Assembly: GCA_965140765.1 (NCBI GenBank)
Contig: OZ223309.1
Span: 1 to 64,000 of the forward strand
Direction: 5' to 3'
Source: Sunxiuqinia sp963678245
GTDB taxonomy: Bacteria; Bacteroidota; Bacteroidia; Bacteroidales; Prolixibacteraceae
Length of the DNA: 64,000 bases
Part shown: positions 19,944-28,450 of the stretch, one piece after another
Layout of the letters: each line of letters begins with the position of its first letter
How positions within the stretch are numbered: position 1 is the stretch's first letter
Made by a program: the position numbers and the translations under genes
Notes under the pieces: generated by a model
What the model saw: only the letters and a program-made list of their open reading frames with translations
The model's database searches: none
Told to the model about the DNA's origin: nothing

Positions 19944-20417
19944 ATGATGACTTTAACAACAATTTTAACAACGGTAGTTACAGGTTTTGGTGGACATGCT
20001 ATCGCTTTAGGAATAGCAGGTGTAGGTTCAGCAATTGGTACCGGAGTTGCCGGAATGGGAGCACTGGGGCTTTGGAAACAGGCTATTAAAGACAATAAAA
20101 AGCTTCCTCCGTTGGCGCTCGCAATGGTTGGTATGCCATTAAGTCAAGTAATCTACGGCATGATCTTTATGAATTCAATGATTGATGCCAATTTAAATCC
20201 TGATAGTTATGTGAATCAGATGATTTGGGCATTTTTTATTGGTATTGCCATTGCCGCCTCTGCGATTATGCAGGGTCGGGTTGGCGCCGCGGCTTGTGCA
20301 AACCTGGCAGTTAACGAAAAACAAGGTGCAGGTATGTATATCGCAGCAATGGGGATTATCGAAACCGTTGCTTTGCTTGCTATGGTATTCGGAATGGGTG
20401 GCATTCCTGGTGCGTAA
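19944..20417 (+). CDS. atpK: V-type ATP synthase subunit K (ion-carrying ring), Na+-type ligands
   Basis: This 157-residue proteolipid has four hydrophobic helices as two hairpins. Set against my recollection of the Enterococcus hirae NtpK sequence, the Na+-coordinating positions are all present: S67 and Q68 with Y71 in helix 2, Q110 in helix 3 (MQGRVGAA) and E140 in helix 4 (IIETVALL). These match the T64, Q65, Y68, Q110, E139 set of NtpK. The residue match is seen in the sequence; Na+ specificity is inferred from it. It is the last gene of the operon, 156 bases before the terminator. Confidence 0.95.
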   Translation: MMTLTTILTTVVTGFGGHAIALGIAGVGSAIGTGVAGMGALGLWKQAIKDNKKLPPLALAMVGMPLSQVIYGMIFMNSMIDANLNPDSYVNQMIWAFFIGIAIAASAIMQGRVGAAACANLAVNEKQGAGMYIAAMGIIETVALLAMVFGMGGIPGA

Positions 20418-20573
20418 GCATAGCTGATAACCATAGAAAATCGAATAAGGAGATCTGGATTGATCTACTTTAGGTGCGCATTTAGATATGTTCGTATGCT
20501 TTCTATTCGCCCAAAAGCTAGCCGTAGTATATATAGGACTTGATGTAATTGTAAAATTACTTGCTTACAATAT

Positions 20574-20611
20574 AAAATCAGCACACTGCTTGTCGGGGTG
20601 CTGATTTTTTG
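20574..20611 (+). terminator. Intrinsic terminator of the V-ATPase operon
   Basis: AAAATCAGCAC at 20574-20584 pairs perfectly with GTGCTGATTTT at 20598-20608 around a 13-base loop, and a T-run ends at 20610. The strength and position show that the operon ends after subunit K. Confidence 0.85.
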
Positions 20612-20787
20612 TTTGTCACGTAAATTGGAAAAAGAGGAGATTTGAAGCAGCTCATGAGTTTACTCTGGGAGGATGGTAGTTGATAAAAGGTTGATTCGTA
20701 GTATAATAATTAATGTTGAACATTTGAAGAAGCGTGCTTGCATTTCTTTGATGTAACTCTAAAGTCAAGTTAATCCAAGTACGGAAT
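20612..20787. other. Unassigned region after the V-ATPase terminator
   Basis: AT-rich, no coding sequence, repeat or structure that I can support. Together with 20418-20573 it forms the space between the operon and the decayed minus-strand genes. Confidence 0.5.
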
Positions 20788-21073
20788 CTAATTTATTTCA
20801 ACTAATAATTTGGGTTTAACACCGTCTTCATAGTCTTTTAGATTTTTAATCTTGAACTGCAGTTCTGCCTTATTTGTAAAATGCACTCTTAAAATCTGTC
20901 TGATTTTATTTGGCTTATTTCCCTTTTTTCCAACTATTTATACTTTGTTATTTTAAGGTTCCAATTCCAGTTTTTTTCTTTCAAATGGCCTTCGAGATTT
21001 GCAAAAAACTGGAGAAAGTATTTGTATTTAACCCTATATTGATAGACGTTCCAATCGGAGTCTTTTATCAATT
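20788..21073 (-). pseudogene. Remnant of an unidentified protein gene, frameshifted
   Basis: On the minus strand two frames join into one plausible protein. The upstream piece starts at a TTG near 21071 and reads WNVYQYRVKYKYFLQFFANL, then a Lys/Trp-rich stretch, before a stop. The second piece, in another frame, contains FTNKAELQFKIKNLKDYEDG and ends KPKLLVEIN at a stop at 20788-20790. The composition is protein-like and there is no start for the second piece. It lies directly downstream of the broken cytochrome gene. I do not recognise the family. Confidence 0.4.
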
Positions 21074-21083
21074 TTGAATTCGC

Positions 21084-21965
21084 TTATTCTTCAGCAGCAG
21101 TAAATAATACAATTTCATTTTCTGAAGGTTCCAACGTTTGTAAATACGCAAAAATGGCTTTTAAATCTTCATTTTCATGCCGGCGTAAAACGTCCATGGC
21201 ATTAAGGTTTGAAATTCTCCCGATTCAACTTTAATTTGTTCGAACGCTGAATCGGAGAACGTCCGAAACCGATCAATAAAATCTTTCTCTGTCCAATATC
21301 CAATTCCTGATTCGCTAGGCGTAATATTTACGGAGCCCAAAACAAAACCATCAGGAAACCCAAATTCCATTCCTCCACCAAACGGATCACCAACAAACTT
21401 ACCCTTTTCCTGTCGGGTGTGACAATCCATGTAAGCAGCGGCATTTACCAAATATTTGCCGTAATTAATCTGATCTGATTCTTCAGGCCTTTTTGAGGGA
21501 TTCGCTTTTTGGGGAATTGTGTTGATAATTATATTCATCTGAAAATCAGAAGATGATGCTTCTTGGGTATTGTCTATTGGTTCTAATAAACGCAAGTAAG
21601 CAATAACAGACACTTAATATCCTCCACGGCAACTTCGCCATAGTGTGGATGTGGCATTAATGGAAACAGCGCCCGGCCATCTTTTGAACCCCCACTCGTA
21701 ATTGCCCTGAATATTTCGCATCGGTTCATTTACTGAGTTTTGACGGTGTAATATTTGGAAATACAAATCTTCCGGGGAATCCCATAACCTGATCAAATAC
21801 CTCACCTCCCTGACCCACTGTTCCCGAAATCATCGGCGCAGCGAAAACACTGAAATCACGTCTCGAATGGCAATCAATACAGAACATCACATGCTCGGCA
21901 GCATGTATTCACCTTCTGTTTTAAAAATTAAGTCTTGTGGTAATGCCTTCGCGATTCCCTGTAGG
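21084..21965 (-). pseudogene. Decayed two-haem c-type cytochrome gene
   Basis: Joining frames on the minus strand recovers a cytochrome c protein. The first haem site is intact (FCIDCHSRRDF, near 21870), followed by FAAPMISGTVGQGGEVF and FPNITPSKLSK. A TGA at 21728-21726 then falls where a Trp (TGG) is expected, and a one-base loss follows. The reading resumes as EIFRAITSGGSKDGRALFPL, shifts again near 21615 and reaches the second haem site, which reads AAYMDCHT (codon at 21433-21431): the first Cys has become Tyr (TGC to TAC). Another shift near 21177 precedes the natural end (NEDLKAIFAYLQTLEP), which stops at 21084-21086. At least five lesions mean no functional product. Such cytochromes carry electrons in the periplasm. 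Confidence 0.82.
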
Positions 21966-21972
21966 CACAAAG

Positions 21973-22010
21973 AAAGGGCTAAAGATATGTATATACAATA
22001 GCCCTTTTTT
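21973..22010 (-). terminator. Hairpin downstream of the racemase gene
   Basis: AAAGGGCT at 21973-21980 pairs with AGCCCTTT at 22000-22007; the 19-base loop holds a further AT palindrome. It lies about 20 bases past the stop of the minus-strand racemase gene. The better T-run is on the plus strand, so it may work in both directions. Confidence 0.5.
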
Positions 22011-22029
22011 TGGTGTTACCTGAATGGTT

Positions 22030-23106
22030 TTATTCGCTTAATATCCTTTTTTCAATATATTTGGAGTTCATCAATCGAAGTACTCCCATGTAATCCATTT
22101 CAAATTCGAGTTGAGACCCAACCTGATAGTTTTCCTTGTTTTTACCCAGATCGACAACCAACATGTCGGAAGAAGCCCCAACAATTTTAAGGTCTTTATT
22201 TCTTAGTTTGATGTGTTTTTCATCAATGTCCAACAGTCCTAAGTCGATTAATGCGCGGTGTGATTTTTCGGTTTGAACATCATCCCCAAAAATGATGGTT
22301 TCACCCAATAAATTTTTACCAAGCTCGCCAATGGGGCGCATACGTTTTTCGGTGAGTTCGATAATTTCGGCATGTAGCTTAAACACATTGTTTTCCATCT
22401 GCGGAAATGTTTCATTATTGTATACATCTGTTCCCAAAAAAAATGTTTCGCCGATACGAAAGTGGTTAATCCCTTTCGGAAGCAGCCCTTGAAAAATGAG
22501 AGGAACAGTTACCGAAGCGCCCCCTGATACGTACTCAATCTCTTTGTTGAATTTGGCCTCGATAAGTTGCTCATATAAACAGAGCTGAACAAGTTTGTCG
22601 TGACTGGGTAAAATTCCGTACATGCACGTCAGATTGGTTCCAATACCAACAACTTTAATGTTCGGGAGTTTGAAAACCGCGTCATAAAAATCAAGAAACT
22701 CCTCTTGCAATACACCCTCTCGCAATTCACCCGTCTCAATCATAATGATGACCTTGTGTACTTTTCCTTGCTTTTTAGCTTCCTTTGAAAGTCGCTCAAT
22801 GGTGTCAATTTCAGTATTGAAACTAATGTCAGCGTACGTTACAATTTCATCAATCGAATGCTTCGGAGGTGGTTTTATATAGACCGTTTCAACCTCTTCT
22901 GATATTGATTTGATCATTTTCAGGTTTGATACTCGCGAGTCGCACATTTGCTTTATTCCCAGCTTAATAACTTCTTCCAGATAGGTCTTGTTTCCGCACA
23001 GCATTTTTGAAACAACTGCCCATGTAATGCCATTCTTTGAAAGTAGTTTTTCAAGATAGTCGTAGTTCTTTTTTAGTTTCTTAGTGTCTAATGTGATAAA
23101 TGCCAT
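22030..23106 (-). CDS. PLP-dependent alanine/ornithine racemase family enzyme
   Basis: The 358-residue protein has the fold-type III pattern of alanine racemases: an N-terminal TIM-barrel with a PLP lysine (K34 in AVVSKMLCGN) and a C-terminal beta domain. The GIGTNLTCMYG block and YVSGGASVTVP phosphate-site block fit the ornithine racemase (Orr)/YhfX-like branch rather than classical Alr. It would interconvert L- and D-amino acids in the cytoplasm; the substrate cannot be read from sequence. The gene is complete and undamaged although pseudogenes lie on both sides. It stands alone with its own terminator. Confidence 0.85.
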   Translation of the reverse strand: MAFITLDTKKLKKNYDYLEKLLSKNGITWAVVSKMLCGNKTYLEEVIKLGIKQMCDSRVSNLKMIKSISEEVETVYIKPPPKHSIDEIVTYADISFNTEIDTIERLSKEAKKQGKVHKVIIMIETGELREGVLQEEFLDFYDAVFKLPNIKVVGIGTNLTCMYGILPSHDKLVQLCLYEQLIEAKFNKEIEYVSGGASVTVPLIFQGLLPKGINHFRIGETFFLGTDVYNNETFPQMENNVFKLHAEIIELTEKRMRPIGELGKNLLGETIIFGDDVQTEKSHRALIDLGLLDIDEKHIKLRNKDLKIVGASSDMLVVDLGKNKENYQVGSQLEFEMDYMGVLRLMNSKYIEKRILSE

Positions 23107-23748
23107 AATTTAGTTTCGCCTTTTAGTCTTCCTTGTATATTCAATTTTCTATTTATTTTAATGAAACAGTGACATAGGGATTTACTCCAAAACAATGTGT
23201 CTCGATTTTTGATAAACGCTTTTGTATCTCCCTCTGGAAATATCCTTGGTTTCTTGAGTTCATTTCATTTTAAATTTATTGGCAGATCGCTGTTTATAAA
23301 GAGGTAAGCGAATATGAAGTTTGCCTGTAAATGTAGATTTCGTTCTTTCTCTGAGAGTTTGTTCTGATATTTAAAGAGATCATAGTTTCCTTTTTTTACC
23401 ATCAACAGAACCAACAACTGCAATCTGACATTGTTCGTATTTTTTTTATCAACGAATTTCTCAAAGGCTCTGCCTCGGGAATTGTTAGATTTATGAGTGA
23501 CTTCCCTCCTTTTTTTTGTGTGATGAAAAAGGTGGCTTCTAAAAAAGCCACCTCTAGTCACTGAATCATTTTATTCTTTTATTCTGAGAATTGATCAGTT
23601 TATTATAAATATTTTTTAATTTTCAACTTGTTTCACAATGAACTCTCGTCTGTAATTAGGATTTAACTAAATTAATAAATTGTAGCCAATTAGAAAATGA
23701 AGTAATGATTTTTTGTTTTTAAGCATGGGAAATAGGACTGAGAGAAAA
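23107..23748. other. Intergenic region between racemase and histidine kinase genes
   Basis: This 642-base AT-rich region contains the terminator hairpin at 23530-23553 and presumably the racemase promoter. A 98-codon minus-strand open frame (23265-23561) overlaps that hairpin, has no recognisable motif and an odd composition, and I do not treat it as a gene. Confidence 0.6.
23530..23553 (-). terminator. Intrinsic terminator of the histidine kinase gene
   Basis: AGGTGGCTT (23530-23538) and AAGCCACCT (23545-23553) form a perfect 9-bp stem with a 6-base loop. On the minus strand five T residues follow. It lies about 195 bases beyond the kinase stop codon. Confidence 0.7.
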
Positions 23749-24987
23749 TCAGATTTTCACTCGAAATTTTGTTCCTTTTCCAAGCTCGCTGGTAACATTC
23801 ACCGTGGCTCCATTTTTATCCAAAAAATCTTTGGTTAAAAATAGACCAACCCCGGAGCTGGATTCTCCTTCTGTTCCTTCTTTCGAATGATCTTCACTAT
23901 AGGTGAACAGTTTCTGGAGGATATTTTCGTGCATACCAACACCGGTATCTTCAATTTCAATAATCGTTTTATCGTTTTCGCTTAAAACCCGAATGAATAT
24001 TTTCCCCTTGTTTTCCGTGTATTTAGTTGCATTAGAGAAGATGTTTCGCAACGAAGTACGAATCATTTCTTCATCTGCACAAATTATTATTTCTTCTGAA
24101 TAATAATCTTCAAAAATTTCAAATTTCTTTAGCTCTATCGTATGCTTAAATTGCGATAAGATCTCTTCAAAAACAGGAATAAGGTTGAAATTTTGCTTAT
24201 TGGCTTTCAGTTGCAGTAGATCATTTTTTGACCAGATTAGTAAGTTCTCAAGTGTGTGATACACGGCACTGGTATTCTGACTCAGTGAGCTGAGTATGGT
24301 TTTTAAAAAAGCTTTGCCGTACTGATCATAGTTGTTGAGGATCAATTTAAGAAATGAATCCATCGTACTCACCGAGCCTCTTACATCGTGCGATATCAAT
24401 GACAGTAGCTTGGACTTTATCTTGTTGAGTTTCTCCAGCTCATCGGTTTTTTCTTGCAGTTTTTGATTTGTAATTAGCCATTGCAAGTCCGCTTCAATAT
24501 GTAGTTTTACTTGATTTAAGAGTTCTTTGTATGTATCATTATATTTGTTCTCTTCAGTATCGAAAAGACAAACAGTACCAAAAACCTCACCATCGGGCCA
24601 GTTTACCGGAAAGCCCATGTAGGAAGTAAACTCTGTTTTATAATTTTTCCACACCTCATCTTTTCTTGAATTGGTAACAATGAGTTGTTTCTGTGTGCCG
24701 ATAACCGTTTCACAGAAAATTCCCTGATTCAATTCAACTTTGAGATTTTTTTTCAAAGATGTATTCTGATGTTCGGTTACTACAAATACTTCTAGCGAAT
24801 CCTCTCTAAGTTTCATAATGGAGCCAACATGGGCATTAACCGCTTGGGCAACAGCGTCAATTAGCGATTGCCATTTATTAACGGTCAAATCAATTATTTC
24901 AGGTTTCAATCCCGAACCGATCAAAACCTTCATTGTCTTGTTTTCTTTTCGGATCTTGACTTCAGCGTATTTTCTGTTATCATCCAT
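23749..24987 (-). CDS. GAF-domain sensor histidine kinase, orphan
   Basis: The 412-residue protein has no membrane segment, so it is cytoplasmic. Residues about 35-170 form a GAF-like sensor domain. A coiled linker (about 172-195) leads to the phospho-accepting H200 in LLSLISHDVRGSV. The catalytic ATPase domain follows, with an N-box (LRNIFSNATKYTE), G1 (EDTGVGM) and G2 (GVGLFL). An alternative start is M19. No response regulator gene is next to it, so the partner is elsewhere. It probably reads an intracellular small molecule; the ligand is unknown. The upstream neighbours on the same strand are the decayed transhydrogenase genes, separated by a terminator. Confidence 0.88.
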   Translation of the reverse strand: MDDNRKYAEVKIRKENKTMKVLIGSGLKPEIIDLTVNKWQSLIDAVAQAVNAHVGSIMKLREDSLEVFVVTEHQNTSLKKNLKVELNQGIFCETVIGTQKQLIVTNSRKDEVWKNYKTEFTSYMGFPVNWPDGEVFGTVCLFDTEENKYNDTYKELLNQVKLHIEADLQWLITNQKLQEKTDELEKLNKIKSKLLSLISHDVRGSVSTMDSFLKLILNNYDQYGKAFLKTILSSLSQNTSAVYHTLENLLIWSKNDLLQLKANKQNFNLIPVFEEILSQFKHTIELKKFEIFEDYYSEEIIICADEEMIRTSLRNIFSNATKYTENKGKIFIRVLSENDKTIIEIEDTGVGMHENILQKLFTYSEDHSKEGTEGESSSGVGLFLTKDFLDKNGATVNVTSELGKGTKFRVKI

Positions 24988-25134
24988 AAATTAAGCATTT
25001 ATATACGGGAACATGGTGTCGGGCGTGACGTTGATTTTGGATAAATATAGGGAAATAAAAATCATAAAATCGTAAAAAACTGTTAACATTCCTTATTGAT
25101 TAATTTTGATTTAATACGGTGAGTTGCACACAAG

Positions 25135-25173
25135 AAAAAGGCAATGAGATTCTTTCTCATTGCCTTTTTTTTT
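25135..25173 (-). terminator. Strong terminator behind the decayed pnt operon
   Basis: AAAAAGGCAATGAGA pairs with TCTCATTGCCTTTTT around a 5-base loop, and T-runs occur on both sides, so it can work in both directions. It begins about 15 bases after the PntB stop on the minus strand. Confidence 0.8.
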
Positions 25174-25187
25174 AAACTACACCTTGC

Positions 25188-26010
25188 TTACAACCCTTTA
25201 ATTTCGCTAACCAACGTTTGCAAAGTATCTTTTGCGTTTCCAAAAAGCAAACGAGTTTTATCATCAAAAAACAAGCTGTTTTCAATACCAGCATAGCCCA
25301 TGCCCCTGCCATGTTTCATGACAATAATATTTTTGGATTCGTGTGCATTTATTATTGGCAGCCTGCTATTGGGCTTCTCTGATCATTAATGGCAGCTGTA
25401 GCACCACCACCTCCAAATGCGCCGATAATCACATTCAGCAAGGATCTGTTATAAATAAATCCGGCCATGGCTGCAGCAATTCCGGTAAAACTGTTTAGTA
25501 GGGAAATAACAACTGGCATATCGGATCCGCCAATTGGCATCACGAAAAGTACTCCGTAAAGAAGCGATGCAAAGAAAAGTAAATAAATAGCCCAATTGAG
25601 GTTCGCTGGTGTTTGCCCCGATAGCAGAATGAAAATTGCCAATCCGAAGGTGCCAACCAGTAATGCAAGATTGACAAAGCTCATATGTCCGGCCCGGATA
25701 TCTTTTACCCTTCCGTCCTTTTCCATAGGCAATCATACTTCCACTAAAGGCCACACTACCAACAATTAAGCACAGAAGTGTTACAAGTGCCGAGCCCCAA
25801 TTGCTCATGTCGGCATTTGGGAGTTCCAGTAGAACAACTAATGCTGAAGCTGCTCCACTCGTTGCATTGTAAAATGATACAAGCTGGGGCATGGCAGTCA
25901 TTTTTATTTTTCGAGCAATGATCCAACCAATGGCAGAACCAACGCCAATGGCTGCCAGAATAATCCAGACGTTTGCCGGTTGACTACCTACTCCATTAGC
26001 ATTTCCAACA
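25188..26010 (-). pseudogene. pntB: pntB remnant (NAD(P) transhydrogenase beta subunit)
   Basis: Recognisable PntB pieces lie in different frames: ANVWIILAAIGVGSAIGW and KIKMTAMPQLVSFYN (upstream piece), then, after a frameshift near 25735, RVKDIRAGHMSFVNLALL to NVIIGAFGGGGATAAINDQR, then the last part PIINAHESKNIIVMKHG to a stop at 25190-25188. The N-terminal membrane helices before ANVWI are absent. About 100 codons of the NADP-binding domain between NDQR and SPIAG are missing, and one base is lost at the join. No functional beta subunit can be made. Confidence 0.88.
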
Positions 26011-26293
26011 TGCGGTCGGTAACCACAAAATCCGCCAGCGACATTGAGGATGGCAAAAATGATAGCGAATATCCCCAGAATCAACTCGGTGTTGATGGTT
26101 GTTGCATCAGCATGGCCAACCAAAATAATTCCACCGATAAGCTAACACCACTAATGGCGTTAGCTCCCGACATCAGCGGGGTATGAAGAACAGCAGGTAC
26201 ATTGGAGATTACTTCAATCCCCAGAAAAATGGAAAGGGCGATAATAAAAATCGCTTCCTTGTAAGTATAGAAAAAGATTAGAATTTCATGCAT
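25995..26293 (-). pseudogene. pntA2 remnant (transhydrogenase alpha-2 membrane subunit)
   Basis: The start (MHEILIFFYTYKEAIFI) is intact and the sequence continues through GIEVISNVPAVLHTPLMSG, typical of the small membrane alpha-2 subunit. A one-base loss near 26143 shifts the frame before IGGIILVGHADATTIN. An extra T in a T-run near 26035 shifts it again before the expected end VVTDRMLEMLME. Both shifts would need to be undone to restore the protein. Confidence 0.85.
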
Positions 26294-26305
26294 CGTAGTT
26301 GGGGT

Positions 26306-27423
26306 TTAGCTTTGAATAGCAGATTTTACACGTTCATTGATAATTTCTCCGCCATGAGTTATGCAGGTTTCTTTAATAATATCATCATCAAAATTCAGCT
26401 TGAATTCTCCTTCTTCATTAAATAGAAGTTCGAGGAAGTTTAAAATATTCTTCCCAAACATTTTGCTGGCATCAGCTGGCATTAAGCTTGGATAGTTCGA
26501 TTGTCCGATGATAGTGACTCCATGTTCCACCACGGTTTTATTGCCTTGCGTGAGTTCGCAGTTTCCACCGGTTGAGACTGCCAAATCAATAATCACTGAG
26601 CCCGGATTCATGGCTGCAACAGCTTCTTTTGGAGGAAGTAAAGGAGCTTTGCGCCCCGGAATTTGTGCAGTACAGATTATCACGCTAGCTTTTGCTGCAT
26701 GATCGTTGATTGCTTGCTGTTGCTTTTGCTTAAACTCATCGGTTTGTTCCTCCGCATATCCTCCGGTAGCAGCATCTTCTTTGGCACCTTCAACTTCAAC
26801 GAACTTGGCACCAAGACTCATCACTTCTTCTTTTATCGCCGATCGAACATCGAAAGCCTGCACTTGTGCACCAAGTTTTCGGGCAATAGCAATAGCTTGT
26901 AATCCGGCAACCAATACCAGTACAGTCGCCGGGCGAATAGTTCCGGCCGCTGTCATAAACATGGGAAAGAAGGAGGGAAGTTTGAAAGCTGCTTCGAGTA
27001 CTGCTTTATAGCCGGGCACGGTTGCCTGTGATATAACACATCCATCGCCTGACCCCGTGTTGAGCGTGGAATGACATCCATACTAAACGTGGTTATTCCT
27101 TTCTATACAAATTGCTTAACCAGATCGGTGTTCCACATCGGATTGTACTGGCTGAGCCACATTTTGGCCTGATCAAGTGCTTCCACTAACGGTTTGTCGG
27201 GAGGATGAATGCCGATCAGAAAATCAGCTTTTTTCAGCACTTCTTCTCGTGGAAAAACAGTTGCTCCGGCTTCTTTGTAAGCAGCATCAGTCGCTAATGC
27301 AGACTTGCCGGCTCCGGTTTCCACAAGCACTTCCTCCTTGCGTTTGGTAAGACTGGAGACAATTTCGGGCAAGAAGGCAACTCGGTTTTCCGATTCACCC
27401 TCTTTTTAGAGTCCAATAAGCAT
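26306..27423 (-). pseudogene. pntA: pntA remnant (NAD(P) transhydrogenase alpha-1 subunit)
   Basis: From the ATG at 27423 the frame meets TAA after five codons (27408-27406). It then reads ENRVAFLPEIVSSLTKRKEE and on to LVKQFV, where a TAG (27105-27103) interrupts. KGITTFSMDVIPRSTRGQAM follows, then a frameshift near 27040, and the reading resumes as SQATVPGYKAVLEAAFKLP to the natural end NERVKSAIQS. In the Rossmann fold, VLVLVAGLQA lacks three residues of the expected GxGxAG dinucleotide loop, an in-frame deletion near 26920. The last 237 codons are open, but the protein would lack its NAD-binding loop. This subunit normally binds NAD(H). Confidence 0.9.
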
Positions 27424-27675
27424 AAATAGTAAAGTTAGGTTACAAAATTAAAAGCTCTTTTATTTTGTGTTGCTATATTCCTCTTTTGACTCCCTACTAA
27501 TATAATCAATTCTCAATCGGTTTGAAATATAATCAGATACGACTTTTTAACGTCCACATTGAGCTTATCCTTGTGCGCTTTGTCTGTTTTCAATTTGTGA
27601 AAAACTATTTCTGAAAAAGCCGGTATAAATGCTTGAAGAAAATATCTTTGCATATTCATTTTAAAAGAAAAGATT

Positions 27676-28272
27676 ATGCAGACTTGGTTTGAATGCAAAG
27701 TAAAATATGTGAAGATTGATCAGGATGGTCGCGAACGGAAAGTAACAGAGTCTTATTTGGTAGATGCGGTGTCGTTTACCGATGCTGAAACGCGTATTAT
27801 TGAGCAAATGCAGCAGGTTGTGCGCGGTGGCGAATTTCTGGTTGACAACATCAAGAAATCAAATATTATAGAAATATTTCCTCACGATGACGGTGAATAC
27901 TGGTTCAAGGCTAAGATTGGGATTGTAACGATCGATGAAAAGGCCGGAAAAGAAAAGAAAATAAACAACTACTTTTTGGTGGCAGCTGATGATTTTAAGC
28001 AAGCACTTCAGCGGTTGGAAGAAGGACTCTCTTATATTTTGGTGCCGATTCAGATTACAGCCATGAACCTGAGTACCATTGTTGACGTGTATCCTTATTT
28101 TAAAGATGATGTCAATGAGCCACTTCCCCCACACTTGAAGCGCATTGAGCCGGAAGAGGAGCCAGTGGCTGTAACTCAAGCGCCTGTTGCAAGCGATTTT
28201 GAAGAAAACACAGAAGATGAAGAAGCCGCTGCGGTTAACGAAGATAATGACGAGGAAGAGTCAAAAGAGTAG
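27676..28272 (+). CDS. DUF4494 domain protein with acidic tail
   Basis: The 198-residue protein starts MQTWFECKVKYVKIDQDG and carries two related halves (about 1-75 and 76-150) with the WFxxK and 'FxxAxxR' patterns of DUF4494, a family common in Bacteroidota. From about residue 155 the tail is very rich in Glu and Asp with Ala and Val, probably disordered. It is a soluble cytoplasmic protein with no signal peptide. Function is unknown. It is convergent with the next gene, with which it shares a bidirectional terminator. Confidence 0.85.
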   Translation: MQTWFECKVKYVKIDQDGRERKVTESYLVDAVSFTDAETRIIEQMQQVVRGGEFLVDNIKKSNIIEIFPHDDGEYWFKAKIGIVTIDEKAGKEKKINNYFLVAADDFKQALQRLEEGLSYILVPIQITAMNLSTIVDVYPYFKDDVNEPLPPHLKRIEPEEEPVAVTQAPVASDFEENTEDEEAAAVNEDNDEEESKE

Positions 28273-28390
28273 CTGAGATTATTCTGACTCGATCAAGTCG
28301 AGGTCGTTTCAAACCTAACTCGGAATCGTTATTAATTCAATACCAGTTGCTTACAGTTTCTGAAGCTAGGTCAGGATGACTAAAAAAATA

Positions 28391-28432
28391 AAAAAGCTCC
28401 GATTCATATTTAAAAGAATCGGAGCTTTTTTT
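28391..28432. terminator. Bidirectional terminator between convergent genes
   Basis: AAAAAGCTCCGATTC (28391-28405) is the perfect complement of GAATCGGAGCTTTTT (28416-28430), with a 10-base loop and T-runs on both strands. It serves the DUF4494 gene (plus) and the large enzyme gene (minus). Confidence 0.9.
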
Positions 28433-28450
28433 GTATTCTTAGTTCCGAAA

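Noticed and set aside
23265..23561. 98-codon minus-strand open frame
   Set aside because: It overlaps a perfect terminator hairpin and has no recognisable features.
25352..27372. Separate small proteins from the pnt fragments
   Set aside because: The open pieces join in order into PntA, PntA2 and PntB only if frameshifts are crossed, so they are remnants and not independent genes.
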